A DNA stretch of 64,000 nt from Nocardiopsis listeri (GTDB lineage: Bacteria > Actinomycetota > Actinomycetes > Streptosporangiales > Streptosporangiaceae). Shown piece after piece: positions 19,223 through 29,262 of the stretch; within the stretch, counting starts at the first letter, position 1, and every line of letters starts with the position of its first letter. The notes beneath the pieces are model-generated. The model saw only the letters and a list, made by a program, of their open reading frames with translations, did not search any database and was not told where the DNA came from. The position numbers and the translations under genes were made by a program. The DNA is taken from positions 19,723-83,722 of the forward strand of contig NZ_DYZD01000053.1 of NCBI RefSeq assembly GCF_020741345.1, written 5' to 3'.

Positions 19223-19510
19223 CCAAGGCTACGGGCGTGCAGGGGCGACCTCCTCAGTCCATACGAGGCGGGGCGTCGACGTCGAAGGCCCGGGCGGCCT
19301 ACTCCCGGTCCGGGACAGGGAGGACGGTTCCATGATGTGAAATGGAACCCTTGCTTATGGTTGGTGGTATTCACAGATCTTCGTGTATGGTGTGCGTGTC
19401 TTCGGGTTGGTTCAGAGTTCCGGAGACCTTCTCCCGCTGCGCGCCGAACCGCCCGGTTCGGTGTTCACACCCCACGGCCTTGTCGCCACCACACAGACCC
19501 GGAGCCCACC

Positions 19511-20083
19511 ATGACCCAGCCCCAGCAGCCGTTCCAGCCCCAGCCGCCGAAGCAGGGCATGTCCACCGGCAGGAAGTTCGGCCTGGGTTGCGGGGCGTTC
19601 CTGCTCCTGCTCTTGCTGATGGGCGGCTGCGTGGCCGCTCTCTCGTCGGGCGTCGACGGCTCCGGTTCCTCACAGGAGACCTCCGAGCAGACCGAGGAAA
19701 CGGTCGAAGCGGAGGTCGAGGAGGCAGCCGAGGAGCCTCAGGAGGACGAGCCCGTCGTGCTGACCGCAGAGGTCGCCGACTTCGTGCCGAGCATCCTGCA
19801 CGACGGCGGCGACTACACCAGCGTGCACGTCACCGTCGAGAACAACGGTGACGATGCCATCGAGGTCAACCCGTTGTACTTCGCGATCGTCGCCGACGAC
19901 GGCACCAAGAAGGACACGACCAGCGCCCTGGGCATGTCCGAGTCCCAGATCGACACCGTGACGCTCAACCCCGGGCAGCGTGCCGAGGGCGTGGTCACCG
20001 CCGAGGGCGCCTTCACCCCGGCCTCCGTCGAGTTCGAGGAGGCCCTTGGCCTGGGCGTGACCATCACCGCCGACGTCGGCTGA
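19511..20083 (+). CDS. Membrane-anchored DUF4352-like protein
   Basis: Pro/Gln-rich N-terminus, one hydrophobic segment, acidic linker, VTVENNGDDAIEVNPLYFAIVADDG beta-domain. Confidence 0.75.
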   Translation: MTQPQQPFQPQPPKQGMSTGRKFGLGCGAFLLLLLLMGGCVAALSSGVDGSGSSQETSEQTEETVEAEVEEAAEEPQEDEPVVLTAEVADFVPSILHDGGDYTSVHVTVENNGDDAIEVNPLYFAIVADDGTKKDTTSALGMSESQIDTVTLNPGQRAEGVVTAEGAFTPASVEFEEALGLGVTITADVG

Positions 20084-20110
20084 GCGCCACCTCGCCCCTG
20101 AAGCAAGACA

Positions 20111-20144
20111 AGGGCCCGCCCCCCCGGAAAGGAGGTCGGGCCCT
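20111..20144. terminator. Hairpin between convergent genes
   Basis: AGGGCCCG ... CGGGCCCT. Confidence 0.6.
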
Positions 20145-20157
20145 CGTCGGCGTCGAT

Positions 20158-22221
20158 CTACCGCCGAGTCGTGCGATCGGTGGTGAGCTCCACGGCCAGG
20201 TCGACGGCCTGGTCGGCCAGTTCCGCGCCCAGTTCCTGCAGCTCCCGTAGCGCCCGACGGAACCGTTCGACCCTGCGGAAACGCTCACCGTGGGAACGCT
20301 GCTCCTGGATGGACAGCACGGGCAGGCGGAACCGTTGCGGTTCCAGTCGCAGGGACCCGCGCACGCTGCTGCTCACCCGGGCGATGTGTCCGCGCTCGGC
20401 CTCGCTGCTGACGAAACCCGCCAGGAACCAGGGGTCCACGGCCGCGGGGTTGGTGCTCACCACGTACAGCCCGCCGTGGAGGTGGGCCCCGGCGTCCTCG
20501 GAGGTGATCACCCGGGCCAGGGGCCGTTCGGTGACCACGGGGATGACCACATCGCCCTCCCGCAACGGGGGATTGCGCATGGGATCGGCGTCGACGAGTT
20601 CGGTCCGGGTCGCCGGCGTCCCGCGCACCACGTCCTGCGGCGTCAGCACCCGCGCCTGGACCTGTGGGCCCCCCTCCTCCTCGGGGCGACGGGCACGGTG
20701 ACGTCTGATGGTGACCGAACCGGCCTTGGCCAGTTCGCCCAGGGTGACGACCGGGGTGGGCGCGGCCTCGGGCAGGGTTTCGGGAACCTCCGGGAGCAGA
20801 GACCGCAAAGACCGCAGTGATCGCTCCATCTCGACGCGACGCCGGGAGAACAGGTCGAGGTCTCGGGCACTCGAACGGGGCGGGGGCAGGTGGCGACGAG
20901 GGGTGAGGTCGACCTCCTCGTCGAGCAGCTCCACCGGTGCCACGGCCCGTGCCGTTCCCGGGACCTCCCCGAAACTCTCCGGGGAGTCGTGGAAGTCCCC
21001 CCAGAGCCCGCGGATCCGGTCGATCACGTCCTCGGGGAGTTGAATCTCCTCGGGGTCGGTCGGCTCGGTGTCCACCAACAACAAAGGGGTGGGCGCCGTC
21101 GTCTCGTCGGTTCGGCGCAGCACCCACAGCTGCAGCGGAACGGCGTAGTGCGCGGCGAAACCGGAGGGCAGCGACACCACCGCCCGGAACGCGCCGGACC
21201 TCAACAGCGAACGGCGGATCCGCCGTCCGGAAGGACGTTGGGCCGCGGCCGGGGGCATCAACAGTACGGCGGTGCCACCCGGCCGCAGCTGGGACAACGA
21301 GTGCTGAACCCAGGCCAGGTCGGATTCCAGGCGAGGTGGTAGCCCGTGCACCCACCGCGTGTCCTCGACCAGGTCCTCCAGGCCCCAGTTGCGTTCACCG
21401 AACGGGGGAGCGGTGACCACCGAGTCGGCCGGACCCGAGGTGAACGCCGGTTCGCGCAGGGCATCGCCGACCCGAAGCTCGACCCGTTCGTCCAGAGAGT
21501 CGGCGAAGGCCAGACGCAGCGCGGTCAGCCACAGTGTCGCCCGGTCACGGTCCTGGCCGCGCAATGGCGCGTGCCCGGCTCGGGCCCCGGCCACCAGGAC
21601 CTCGCCCCCGCCACAGGCGGGGTCGGTCAGGGCACCGCCGCCGGAGAGGTGGACCATCAGGTCGGCCAGGTCCGGTGGGAGATTGTGCGATCCGGCGGGG
21701 GAGCGTTGCTCAGCCCTTCGGCTCATGCGTTCCATCACCGGAGCGGGGCCGCTCTCGGCGACTGCGCGCACGGTCGTCTCCACCAGGGCGGGGAGCAGAG
21801 TGTCGGGGACCGGGACGGGCCGGTGGTCGGCCAGGCAGACCGAACCGGAGGCCCGCAACCGGGTCTCGAAACCGTCCAGGGCCGTGGCCACCAAAGCGGC
21901 CGGGTCCTCGGAAGAAGCGTCGGGATGGTCGCGCAGGTGCAGGGCCAGCGCGCCGACCAGTCCGAGGAGGTCCTCCACGGGAGCGGATCCGCGCAGGGAG
22001 TCCATCACCTGCCACAGCCGCTGGTCGGGGTCGATGCTCGGCACACTGCGGTGGGTGGACAGCCACTCCTCGACCTCCGCCAGGTCGAAGCGGGGGCTGC
22101 GATCGGTTCCTCCGACGGGGGTGGGGAAATCGTCGTGGCGTCGACGCCAGTTACTGACCGCTGTCGGTTTGACCCCGGCGATACGGGCGATGTCGGCGGA
22201 GCTCACCTCCACGTTGTCCAT
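20158..22221 (-). CDS. Solitary type I-like N6-DNA methyltransferase with N-terminal HTH and C-terminal HsdS-like region
   Basis: HTH SSADIARIAGVKPTAVSNWRRR; motif I LTDPACGGGEVLVAGA; motif IV position VVTAPPFGERNW; late specificity-like domain. Confidence 0.8.
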   Translation of the reverse strand: MDNVEVSSADIARIAGVKPTAVSNWRRRHDDFPTPVGGTDRSPRFDLAEVEEWLSTHRSVPSIDPDQRLWQVMDSLRGSAPVEDLLGLVGALALHLRDHPDASSEDPAALVATALDGFETRLRASGSVCLADHRPVPVPDTLLPALVETTVRAVAESGPAPVMERMSRRAEQRSPAGSHNLPPDLADLMVHLSGGGALTDPACGGGEVLVAGARAGHAPLRGQDRDRATLWLTALRLAFADSLDERVELRVGDALREPAFTSGPADSVVTAPPFGERNWGLEDLVEDTRWVHGLPPRLESDLAWVQHSLSQLRPGGTAVLLMPPAAAQRPSGRRIRRSLLRSGAFRAVVSLPSGFAAHYAVPLQLWVLRRTDETTAPTPLLLVDTEPTDPEEIQLPEDVIDRIRGLWGDFHDSPESFGEVPGTARAVAPVELLDEEVDLTPRRHLPPPRSSARDLDLFSRRRVEMERSLRSLRSLLPEVPETLPEAAPTPVVTLGELAKAGSVTIRRHRARRPEEEGGPQVQARVLTPQDVVRGTPATRTELVDADPMRNPPLREGDVVIPVVTERPLARVITSEDAGAHLHGGLYVVSTNPAAVDPWFLAGFVSSEAERGHIARVSSSVRGSLRLEPQRFRLPVLSIQEQRSHGERFRRVERFRRALRELQELGAELADQAVDLAVELTTDRTTRR

Positions 22222-22445
22222 GATCCCAACCCTTCCTGGCCGACGGTCGGACCGACTATACACATGTGCTCCGGTCTCGACCCGGACACGACCATACGTG
22301 AGTGGTTGGGTCGCTTCACAGGTCAGATTCGGTGTCAGGGCCGCGAGACAGCACCCCGCCAGAGTCGAAGGGTGATGTTCGGGTGCCGGAAGCGGACATC
22401 CCGCGTGTTTCGTTCCACCGGTCAGGTTGGGTATCACCCGGGGGG

Positions 22446-22574
22446 ATGGACATGGACTACGCCCACGTGTACGCGCTCCCGATCCCTCAACCGCGCCCTG
22501 CCCCCGACGACGGTCCGCCGCCGCGGTGGTTGCCGCCACCTCCACCGCGCCGCCCGGGCGACAGCGGAGCCTGA
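22446..22574 (+). CDS. Candidate 42-aa Pro-rich small protein
   Basis: MDMDYAHVYALPIPQPRPAPDDGPPPRWLPPPPPRRPGDSGA after a GGGGG purine stretch; hairpin terminator follows. Confidence 0.4.
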   Translation: MDMDYAHVYALPIPQPRPAPDDGPPPRWLPPPPPRRPGDSGA

Positions 22575-22590
22575 CCCCTCCGACCGAACC

Positions 22591-22622
22591 GCCCGACCCG
22601 ATCCCCCTCGATCGGGCCGGGC
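22591..22622. terminator. Hairpin terminator
   Basis: GCCCGACCCGATC / GATCGGGCCGGGC, one mismatch. Confidence 0.6.
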
Positions 22623-22651
22623 GGTGTTCCCGGCACGTCAGAATGGAAGGC

Positions 22652-23089
22652 ATGGCCCAGCAGCGATCCCGCCGTTCACGGCGTTCCACCTCCCCGCGAC
22701 CCCTGCCCACCGAGGCGCCCTGCCCATGCGGCCGGGATGAGCGATACGGCGCCTGTTGTGGTCGCCTGCACGCGGGTACGGTCCGCGCGGCCACCGCGGA
22801 GGACCTCATGCGTTCGCGCTACAGCGCCTTCGTCGTGGGCGACGAGGACTACCTCCTGCGCTCTTGGGACCCCACCACCCGGCCCCGGAACGTGGGGTCG
22901 GACCCCGACACCCGGTGGACGGGGCTGGAGATCCTGCGAACGAGTGAGGGGACCCCCTTCCACGCGGAGGGCACCGTCGAGTTCCGTGCCCACTACCGGG
23001 AGGACGGTCGAGACGGCGAGCTGCGTGAGCACAGCCGTTTCCGCCGACACGAGGGTGCATGGGTCTACCTGGACGCCCTCGCCGACTGA
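22652..23089 (+). CDS. UPF0225/YchJ-family SEC-C motif protein
   Basis: APCPCGRDERYGACCGRLH...AEDLMRSRYSAFVVGDEDYLLRSW. Confidence 0.9.
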   Translation: MAQQRSRRSRRSTSPRPLPTEAPCPCGRDERYGACCGRLHAGTVRAATAEDLMRSRYSAFVVGDEDYLLRSWDPTTRPRNVGSDPDTRWTGLEILRTSEGTPFHAEGTVEFRAHYREDGRDGELREHSRFRRHEGAWVYLDALAD

Positions 23090-23207
23090 CCTCCCACGCG
23101 CGGGGGCCGGCACCCCACGAGGCCGTCGACCTGCACGATGTGTAAGAAATCGGGTGCGCACGGTAGGAAGAGCGGGGCACGGTACCCTCAACGCTTCGGA
23201 GCCCCCG

Positions 23208-24158
23208 ATGACCGAATCACCGCAGGGCGCAACGCCGCCCATGATCCGGCGGCAGCAGACCGTCCAGGAGATCGCCCGCGGCCTGGTCGATATCATGCCC
23301 GCGGACTGGCAGAACGTCATATACCTGACGCGTCAGGTGGGCGGCTTCACCTACGAGGACCTCGTCGCGGTGAGCACCGACGGCACGGTACGCGAGTTCG
23401 TCCCACCCGAGCCGGTCCGGGCGTCGGCCACGGAACTGAAGGACCTGGGCGAAAAGCCGGGAGCGGGCACCTGGCTCGAAGCGCGGATCTCGGTGGAGGT
23501 CTCCGGACGCTTCCGGATCGAGTACGAGTACGACGAGGTGGCGTTGCCCAACGGGCTCGCGCCTTTGGCCTACGCCCAGGAGATGCGCCGCTACCCCCGC
23601 ACCCAGGAGCAGACCCCCGGCTGGATGCGAGCTCACCTGGAACAAGCGCGGACGTTCGACCTGGGCCCGGTCCACGCCGATTTCGCCACCGTCCTGATCC
23701 GGGCCTTCCAGGAGGAGGGCCTACAGATCGAGTACCTGCCGCCCACCAGCGTGCGCCTCCTCCTCCCCGGGCACGGACCCTTCGCACCCGGCGACATGGT
23801 GGAGACCTTCGAACGGGCCGTGGTCGCGACCACGGATCGGTGGCCCCGCATCGCGGCGGGCATGGCTCGACTCACCGCGGAGAACGCCCGCGGACAGGGG
23901 CTGATGGCGGTGCCCGACGACGCCGCCATGGCCGCGCTCCGCCGGGCCTTCGCCGGGCACGGGACCCGGATCGCCTTCCACGGCACCGACACACTGCTCG
24001 TCCCTTTGCCGAGCGGGCGTAACGCGACCACGGACATCACCGGGTTCCGTGCCGCCATGGAAGGTCACCTGCCCGAACACATCGCCTACCACGCGGACGT
24101 GCTCGCCCGGGAGATGAACGAACAGATCGCCCGCGCGGTGGCCGAGGGGAGGGCCTGA
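23208..24158 (+). CDS. YezG/DUF600-like (immunity-type) protein, extended
   Basis: IARGLVDIMPADWQNVIYLTRQVGGFTYEDLVAV...SGRFRIEYEYDE. Confidence 0.6.
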   Translation: MTESPQGATPPMIRRQQTVQEIARGLVDIMPADWQNVIYLTRQVGGFTYEDLVAVSTDGTVREFVPPEPVRASATELKDLGEKPGAGTWLEARISVEVSGRFRIEYEYDEVALPNGLAPLAYAQEMRRYPRTQEQTPGWMRAHLEQARTFDLGPVHADFATVLIRAFQEEGLQIEYLPPTSVRLLLPGHGPFAPGDMVETFERAVVATTDRWPRIAAGMARLTAENARGQGLMAVPDDAAMAALRRAFAGHGTRIAFHGTDTLLVPLPSGRNATTDITGFRAAMEGHLPEHIAYHADVLAREMNEQIARAVAEGRA

Positions 24159-24163
24159 TCCCC

Positions 24164-25570
24164 TCACCGCTCCGTGGGCCGCCCGAACGCTCGGATCCGA
24201 TCGGCCAGTTCCCAGGACCGGGCGGCGGCTTCGGGAACGGGGTGGTGACGGGCCAACGCCTCCAGCACCGCCAGGGCGTCAGGGTGCGCCCCGAGCACGA
24301 CCGGATCGGCGTCCACCAACAACAACCGGTGCACGTCGGGGCTGTCCTCGGCGGTCAGAAAGGAGGTCAGACCCGAACCGTCGGGGGACATCGCGGCGGC
24401 CACCATGTCGATCACCACCCACGGTCCGTACTCGGCCAACAGCCGATCGATGCCGCGCTGGTCCAGCATGCCGGAGGAGAGCAGCACCATCGCGGACAGG
24501 CAGGCCTCGGTGCTGTGCGGTGAGGTCAACAGGGCGCGCAGCCGCGGTTCGAGTTCGGAACTGGTGGTGTTGAGCACCTGGGCGGCCACCCAACGGCGCA
24601 GGGCCAGACCGGGCCCCCGCACCACCTCGGTGATCTGTCGCAGGGCCTCTTGCGGTCCACGCCGGTCCAACCACTGCGCGGCCTCCGGTGAGCGTTCCTC
24701 GAAGGGCAGCACGGCCAGGGCGTCCAGGAACCGGGAGGCGCACGCCTCGGCGAGGGTGTCCACGATGGGGGCGTGGATCCCCACCTCCAGGAGTAACCGT
24801 CGCACCCCGTGGCGGCCCAGCGCGGTGAGCTCCACGGTGCACCGATCCACGCTCTTATCCTCGGGAGCGTGGTCCAGGGCCACCGCCCCGGTGTCGGAGA
24901 GCTGCCACAACACGTTCAGGAGCAGATCGGTGGTGTGGGGCGTCTCGGCGGATGCGGTGCGAGGGACCGGTCCGGACAAGGCCTCCAGCGCCAGGGTGTC
25001 CAGATCGGGCCGGTGCCCGTCGGGGGCCTCGTACAGGAACCGCAACACCTCCGGAAGCAGGTCCGGGCCGGTGGTGCCGGGCACGGGATCGTGAGGACGG
25101 GACAGGTCTCCGCGTGCGTGCGCGATGGTGTGTTCGAACTCGTGGAACCACCACTCCAAGACCTGTTCGGGGTCGCGCACCCGACGTTCCAGGTCGGGGT
25201 CGGGGCGGGCCAGGGAATCGTCTATGCGGACCAGCCCCAGACGCAACGCGGCGGACCAGGGCACCACGAAGTGGGCGACATCGGCGACCGAATGCAGGGC
25301 GCCGAGCCAGCTCACCCGTTGGTCCAGGTGACCCGGAAGGTCGTGCGGCCACAGAGAGAAACGGGAGATCGCCGCCCGGGCGTCATCGATGCCGGGGACC
25401 CCACCGGAGGTGACCGGGATCGAAGGGGCGCTCCAGCGGGCGAGACTCAGGGCGTCGCACAGCAAAGGGGAGTCCAACGCCACGCGGGCCAGGACGTCGG
25501 TCGGTGGTAGCGACACGGGCCTGGCCGACAGGGAAGGTCGTCCCGGCCGTGACGGTTCGTGAGAGGGCAT
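24164..25570 (-). CDS. Conserved actinobacterial hypothetical protein, family member A
   Basis: Strong residue-level similarity to 27637..29022 (RPVSLPPTDVLARVALDSPLLCDALSLARW...). Confidence 0.8.
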   Translation of the reverse strand: MPSHEPSRPGRPSLSARPVSLPPTDVLARVALDSPLLCDALSLARWSAPSIPVTSGGVPGIDDARAAISRFSLWPHDLPGHLDQRVSWLGALHSVADVAHFVVPWSAALRLGLVRIDDSLARPDPDLERRVRDPEQVLEWWFHEFEHTIAHARGDLSRPHDPVPGTTGPDLLPEVLRFLYEAPDGHRPDLDTLALEALSGPVPRTASAETPHTTDLLLNVLWQLSDTGAVALDHAPEDKSVDRCTVELTALGRHGVRRLLLEVGIHAPIVDTLAEACASRFLDALAVLPFEERSPEAAQWLDRRGPQEALRQITEVVRGPGLALRRWVAAQVLNTTSSELEPRLRALLTSPHSTEACLSAMVLLSSGMLDQRGIDRLLAEYGPWVVIDMVAAAMSPDGSGLTSFLTAEDSPDVHRLLLVDADPVVLGAHPDALAVLEALARHHPVPEAAARSWELADRIRAFGRPTER

Positions 25571-25763
25571 GTCCGGCCCCGTTTCCAGCATCGGGTGTGA
25601 GTGTGAGCGAGGGTGACCCCTTACTACCGTTCCACGCCGGTCCGGTGGGGTGGTTTCCCACAGATCGGTACGAAGCCGGGAGCCGGGGTACCCGTGACCG
25701 GGCCGTCCACAGGCCGGGAAATCACCGGTGCGCGTGGGGGCGGCGAACCCTAAGGTTGAGACC

Positions 25764-27584
25764 ATGGACCGACTCGCCGCGTTGGACGCCCACCTTCGCA
25801 CCATGCCGCCGGAACGGGTCGCGGACATCCTGTCCACCATCCCCGACGGGGCCGTCCGCTACCGGACGGCCACCCCCGACACCCTGCTCGACCTGATCAT
25901 GATCCTGGCCTTTCGGCCCACGGTCTTCGAACGTCTGCCCCTGCCCCACCACCAGCTCCTGCGCGCGGTGGTCGCGGTCGCCGAGAACGCCCAAGAGCTG
26001 CTTCCGGGCGGGCCGGAGGGCGGATGGCCGCGCAGACGTCGATCCCTCGCCCAGGACCCCTTCCTGCTGGGGCCGGTCGATCACGAGGCCCTGCTGGCCA
26101 AGGTGGGCGCCGACCGCCCCGGGCCGGCCAGGATGCGTGCGGAGGAATACGTGTCCGACCTCCTGGCCCTGGCGGTCCTGTGGCCGGACGGCGACGGCGG
26201 CTACCACCTACCCGACGACGCCGGGTACCAATTCGGCATGCGAGGCTTCCCCTGGTCGGTCGAGGAGGCCCTGGACGGATACGGCCTGGCGACCTTGCGT
26301 CGGATGGCCTTGGCGTTGGGGCTCGACCCCACCGGGGACCGGTGGGAACTGAGGAAGACGTTGCAGGGTGCGCTCACCGACGAACGAAAGGTGGTGTCCC
26401 TGGTACGCGGTGCGCCGCACGGGGTGGGGCACCGGATCCTGCAGATGACCTTCTTCTCCGAGCAGGTGGAGATCACCTCGACCCACCTGGCGAGGGGCGT
26501 GGACCTACCGGTGGACGGAACGGGCGACGACGAACGGGACTGGCTGCTGGAGCACGGGCTGCTGTTGCCGACCGGGTACGAGACCGACGACGCCCGCATC
26601 TTCGAGGTCGCGCGCGAAGTGGCCCTGACGATCCGGCGCTTCTTCCCACACCGGTTCGATCCGGCCCCGCAACAGGTCACGGGACCCCCGGTCGAGGGGA
26701 TGCCGCCGGGACGTGGACCCGGTGCGGTGGAGGAGATCTCCCGGGAGGCGCTCACCTTCCTGGCGGGGGCGGACACCCGACTGGTGGCCACGCTCACCGA
26801 ACACCCCGGGAGGCTGCGTCGTGACGGTCGCCTCGCGGTGCCGTCGCGACGCAGGCTCACCAAGGCGGCGGGCGGCAACGAGGACCTGGCCAGGACCTGG
26901 CTGGAGGTGGGAGCGCGGACCGGGCTGTTGATCGCCGAGAACGGTCACATCACCCTCTCCGACCAGGCCGGAGCATGGTCGGCCGCCGCTCCGGAGATGC
27001 GCCTGGTGGCGCTCCTGGAGGGCTGGGCCCGTCGCGCGGAGGACGGCCTGTGGTGGCCCACCGACGACGAACCCGTGGCCTCCGGGGCCGTGGAAGAGGG
27101 CGCCGACGCCCGCAGCAGATGGGCCGTGGTGTGCGCGCTGACGCACGTGCCGAGCGGAATCACCCTGTGCATCGACGGCGCGCGGGCCACACGGGAACTG
27201 GCCGAGGAGAACAAGAAGGCCACGGGAACCGAGTGGCTGCTCTCCGCCGCCCACTGGTACCAGCCGTTGACCGCCGTGGACCCCGAACATGAGTTTCGGG
27301 TGCTGCGCGCCTTCCGTGAGGCCGAGCTCCTGGGAGTGGTGTGCGCCGGCGCCGCCAGCCGTGTGGGACGCGCGCTCTCCCAACGGATCCGCTCCGCCCC
27401 ACGGATCGAGGACGAGCCGGGGGAGGGGGTCCTGGCGGCGGTTCGGGAGACCCTCGGCCTGGGAACGCCGGACCCGGGAGAAAGCTGGGGCGGAGCCCTG
27501 GACCTGGTCGGTCCGGAACACGCCCGCCACCGAGAACTGACCCGGTGGGCACGGGAACTGTTCGGGCGGCCCTGGATCCCCTGA
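25764..27584 (+). CDS. Large hypothetical protein, possibly distantly helicase-associated-domain-like
   Basis: 606-aa ORF MDRLAALDAHLRTMPPERVADILSTIPDGAVRYRTATPDTLLDLIMILAF...; weak family resemblance only. Confidence 0.7.
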   Translation: MDRLAALDAHLRTMPPERVADILSTIPDGAVRYRTATPDTLLDLIMILAFRPTVFERLPLPHHQLLRAVVAVAENAQELLPGGPEGGWPRRRRSLAQDPFLLGPVDHEALLAKVGADRPGPARMRAEEYVSDLLALAVLWPDGDGGYHLPDDAGYQFGMRGFPWSVEEALDGYGLATLRRMALALGLDPTGDRWELRKTLQGALTDERKVVSLVRGAPHGVGHRILQMTFFSEQVEITSTHLARGVDLPVDGTGDDERDWLLEHGLLLPTGYETDDARIFEVAREVALTIRRFFPHRFDPAPQQVTGPPVEGMPPGRGPGAVEEISREALTFLAGADTRLVATLTEHPGRLRRDGRLAVPSRRRLTKAAGGNEDLARTWLEVGARTGLLIAENGHITLSDQAGAWSAAAPEMRLVALLEGWARRAEDGLWWPTDDEPVASGAVEEGADARSRWAVVCALTHVPSGITLCIDGARATRELAEENKKATGTEWLLSAAHWYQPLTAVDPEHEFRVLRAFREAELLGVVCAGAASRVGRALSQRIRSAPRIEDEPGEGVLAAVRETLGLGTPDPGESWGGALDLVGPEHARHRELTRWARELFGRPWIP

Positions 27585-27636
27585 CCCCGCGCTCGGGCCC
27601 GGTACCGGTCACCGGCGACATCGGTCGAGTCTTGGG

Positions 27637-29022
27637 TCAGGGCGGGTGCGGGGCGCGGGCCCGAGCGGCCCTGGCCCGTGCCGCCACCTCCGGGTCGGGA
27701 TGGTGACTGCCCAGAATCCGCAGGACCTCACGGGTATCGGGGTGCTCCGGATCCCAGAGCCGGTCGACGTCGTCGAACAAGTGCCGGTCGATACCCTCGG
27801 CGGCCTCCGATACCAGGAAGGACCGCATCCCGGACTCGCCCAGGGCGGTGGCCGCGGCGAACACGTCGATGGCGGTCCAGTGCCCGAACCGGGCGCTCAA
27901 CGACTCGCGCTCCTGCTGCGGGAGCATGTGCGAGGACAACAACACCACCGACGCCAGACCCGCCACCGTGGGATCGGGTTCGGCCAACAACCGACGCAGG
28001 CGCTGACCGATACGTGAACTGATCAGGCCCAGGACCAAAGCCGCGTTCCAACGACGCAGAGCCCTGCCCGGCCCGGCACAGACCGCGATGATCTCCCTCA
28101 GGGTCTCCTCGGGCGCGCGGGCGTCCGACCACGAGGTGAGTCCGATGAGCTGACCGTCGGGGGAGAACGTGGCCAACGCGTCCAGGAAGGCGCCCGCGTC
28201 GAGCCGAACGAACTCATCGAGCAGAGGAGCCCGTCGGCCACGCGACAGCAGGATCTGCCGTATCCCGTACCGGCCCAGGTCGCTGAGTTCCACCCAGAGC
28301 GGGTCGGTCCGGTGGTCGCGGGGAACGTCCTTGGGCGCCCTGGGAGCGCTGTGTCCGACCTCGACGGCGCCGGAGTCGCACAGTTCCCAAGCTCCGCGAG
28401 CGAGCCTGCCGGTGCTGTGTCCCGGGCAGGCCGTCGGCAGGTGGCTCTCCTCCTGGGCGGTCACGACCTCCTGGGTCAGCATGCGCAGTGGGACACGAGC
28501 CCCGTCGGGGGACTCGTACAGCCGGCTCAGGGCGGTGTCCGGTGAGATGCCGGCGACCTCCCGCAGCGAACGCTCCACGCACTCGCCGAAACCGAGCATC
28601 CACCAACGCAGGACCTCTTCGGGGGAGCGCACCCGGCGGTCCAGATCCCGGGCGGGCCGTGCCTGGCCCGTTTCGCACTGGACCAACCCCAGCCTCAGGG
28701 CTGCGCGCCAGGAGCGGATGAAACGGTGAGCCTGTTCCGGGGAGCCGATCCGCCGCAGCCACTCGTCACGGCGGTGCGGGTCCCGGCACAGGTGGTGGGG
28801 CCAGAGCCCGAACCTGCGGATCGCCTCGCGGGTGTCGTCCAACCCCGGCAGGCCGTCCGCGTCGACGTGGGTGATGGGGCCGCACCAGCGGGCCAGATCC
28901 AGGGCGTCGCCCAACAGCGGGGTCGCCAAGGCGGACCGGGCCAGTTCCCGGGACGGTCGCAGGGACACCGGTCGGGCGGCGAAGCGATGGTGGGCCGACG
29001 CGTCCGAGTGGTGCGATGACAT
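27637..29022 (-). CDS. Conserved actinobacterial hypothetical protein, family member B
   Basis: RPVSLRPSRELARSALATPLLGDALDLARWCGP...SWRAALRLGLVQ...LDRRVRSPEEVLRWWMLGF. Confidence 0.8.
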   Translation of the reverse strand: MSSHHSDASAHHRFAARPVSLRPSRELARSALATPLLGDALDLARWCGPITHVDADGLPGLDDTREAIRRFGLWPHHLCRDPHRRDEWLRRIGSPEQAHRFIRSWRAALRLGLVQCETGQARPARDLDRRVRSPEEVLRWWMLGFGECVERSLREVAGISPDTALSRLYESPDGARVPLRMLTQEVVTAQEESHLPTACPGHSTGRLARGAWELCDSGAVEVGHSAPRAPKDVPRDHRTDPLWVELSDLGRYGIRQILLSRGRRAPLLDEFVRLDAGAFLDALATFSPDGQLIGLTSWSDARAPEETLREIIAVCAGPGRALRRWNAALVLGLISSRIGQRLRRLLAEPDPTVAGLASVVLLSSHMLPQQERESLSARFGHWTAIDVFAAATALGESGMRSFLVSEAAEGIDRHLFDDVDRLWDPEHPDTREVLRILGSHHPDPEVAARARAARARAPHPP

Positions 29023-29262
29023 TCCTGCCCCCGAGTCCTGGTGTCTCGAACTCCCTTTCTCTCCCTTGTACAGCGACTCGACATGTCCGTGTGGTGGTTT
29101 CGCCGACATCGTGGCGACGAAACCGAGAGAAACGGGGTTTCGGGCATGGTGCGTCGGGCTCTACGCCGTGTCCCCTTGGAACAGGCGGCCGATGATCGAC
29201 CTTCGGGCGCCTCACGTCGGGGCCCGCGCGGGCCACCTCCGGAGACGAACCCACGGGGCGGA

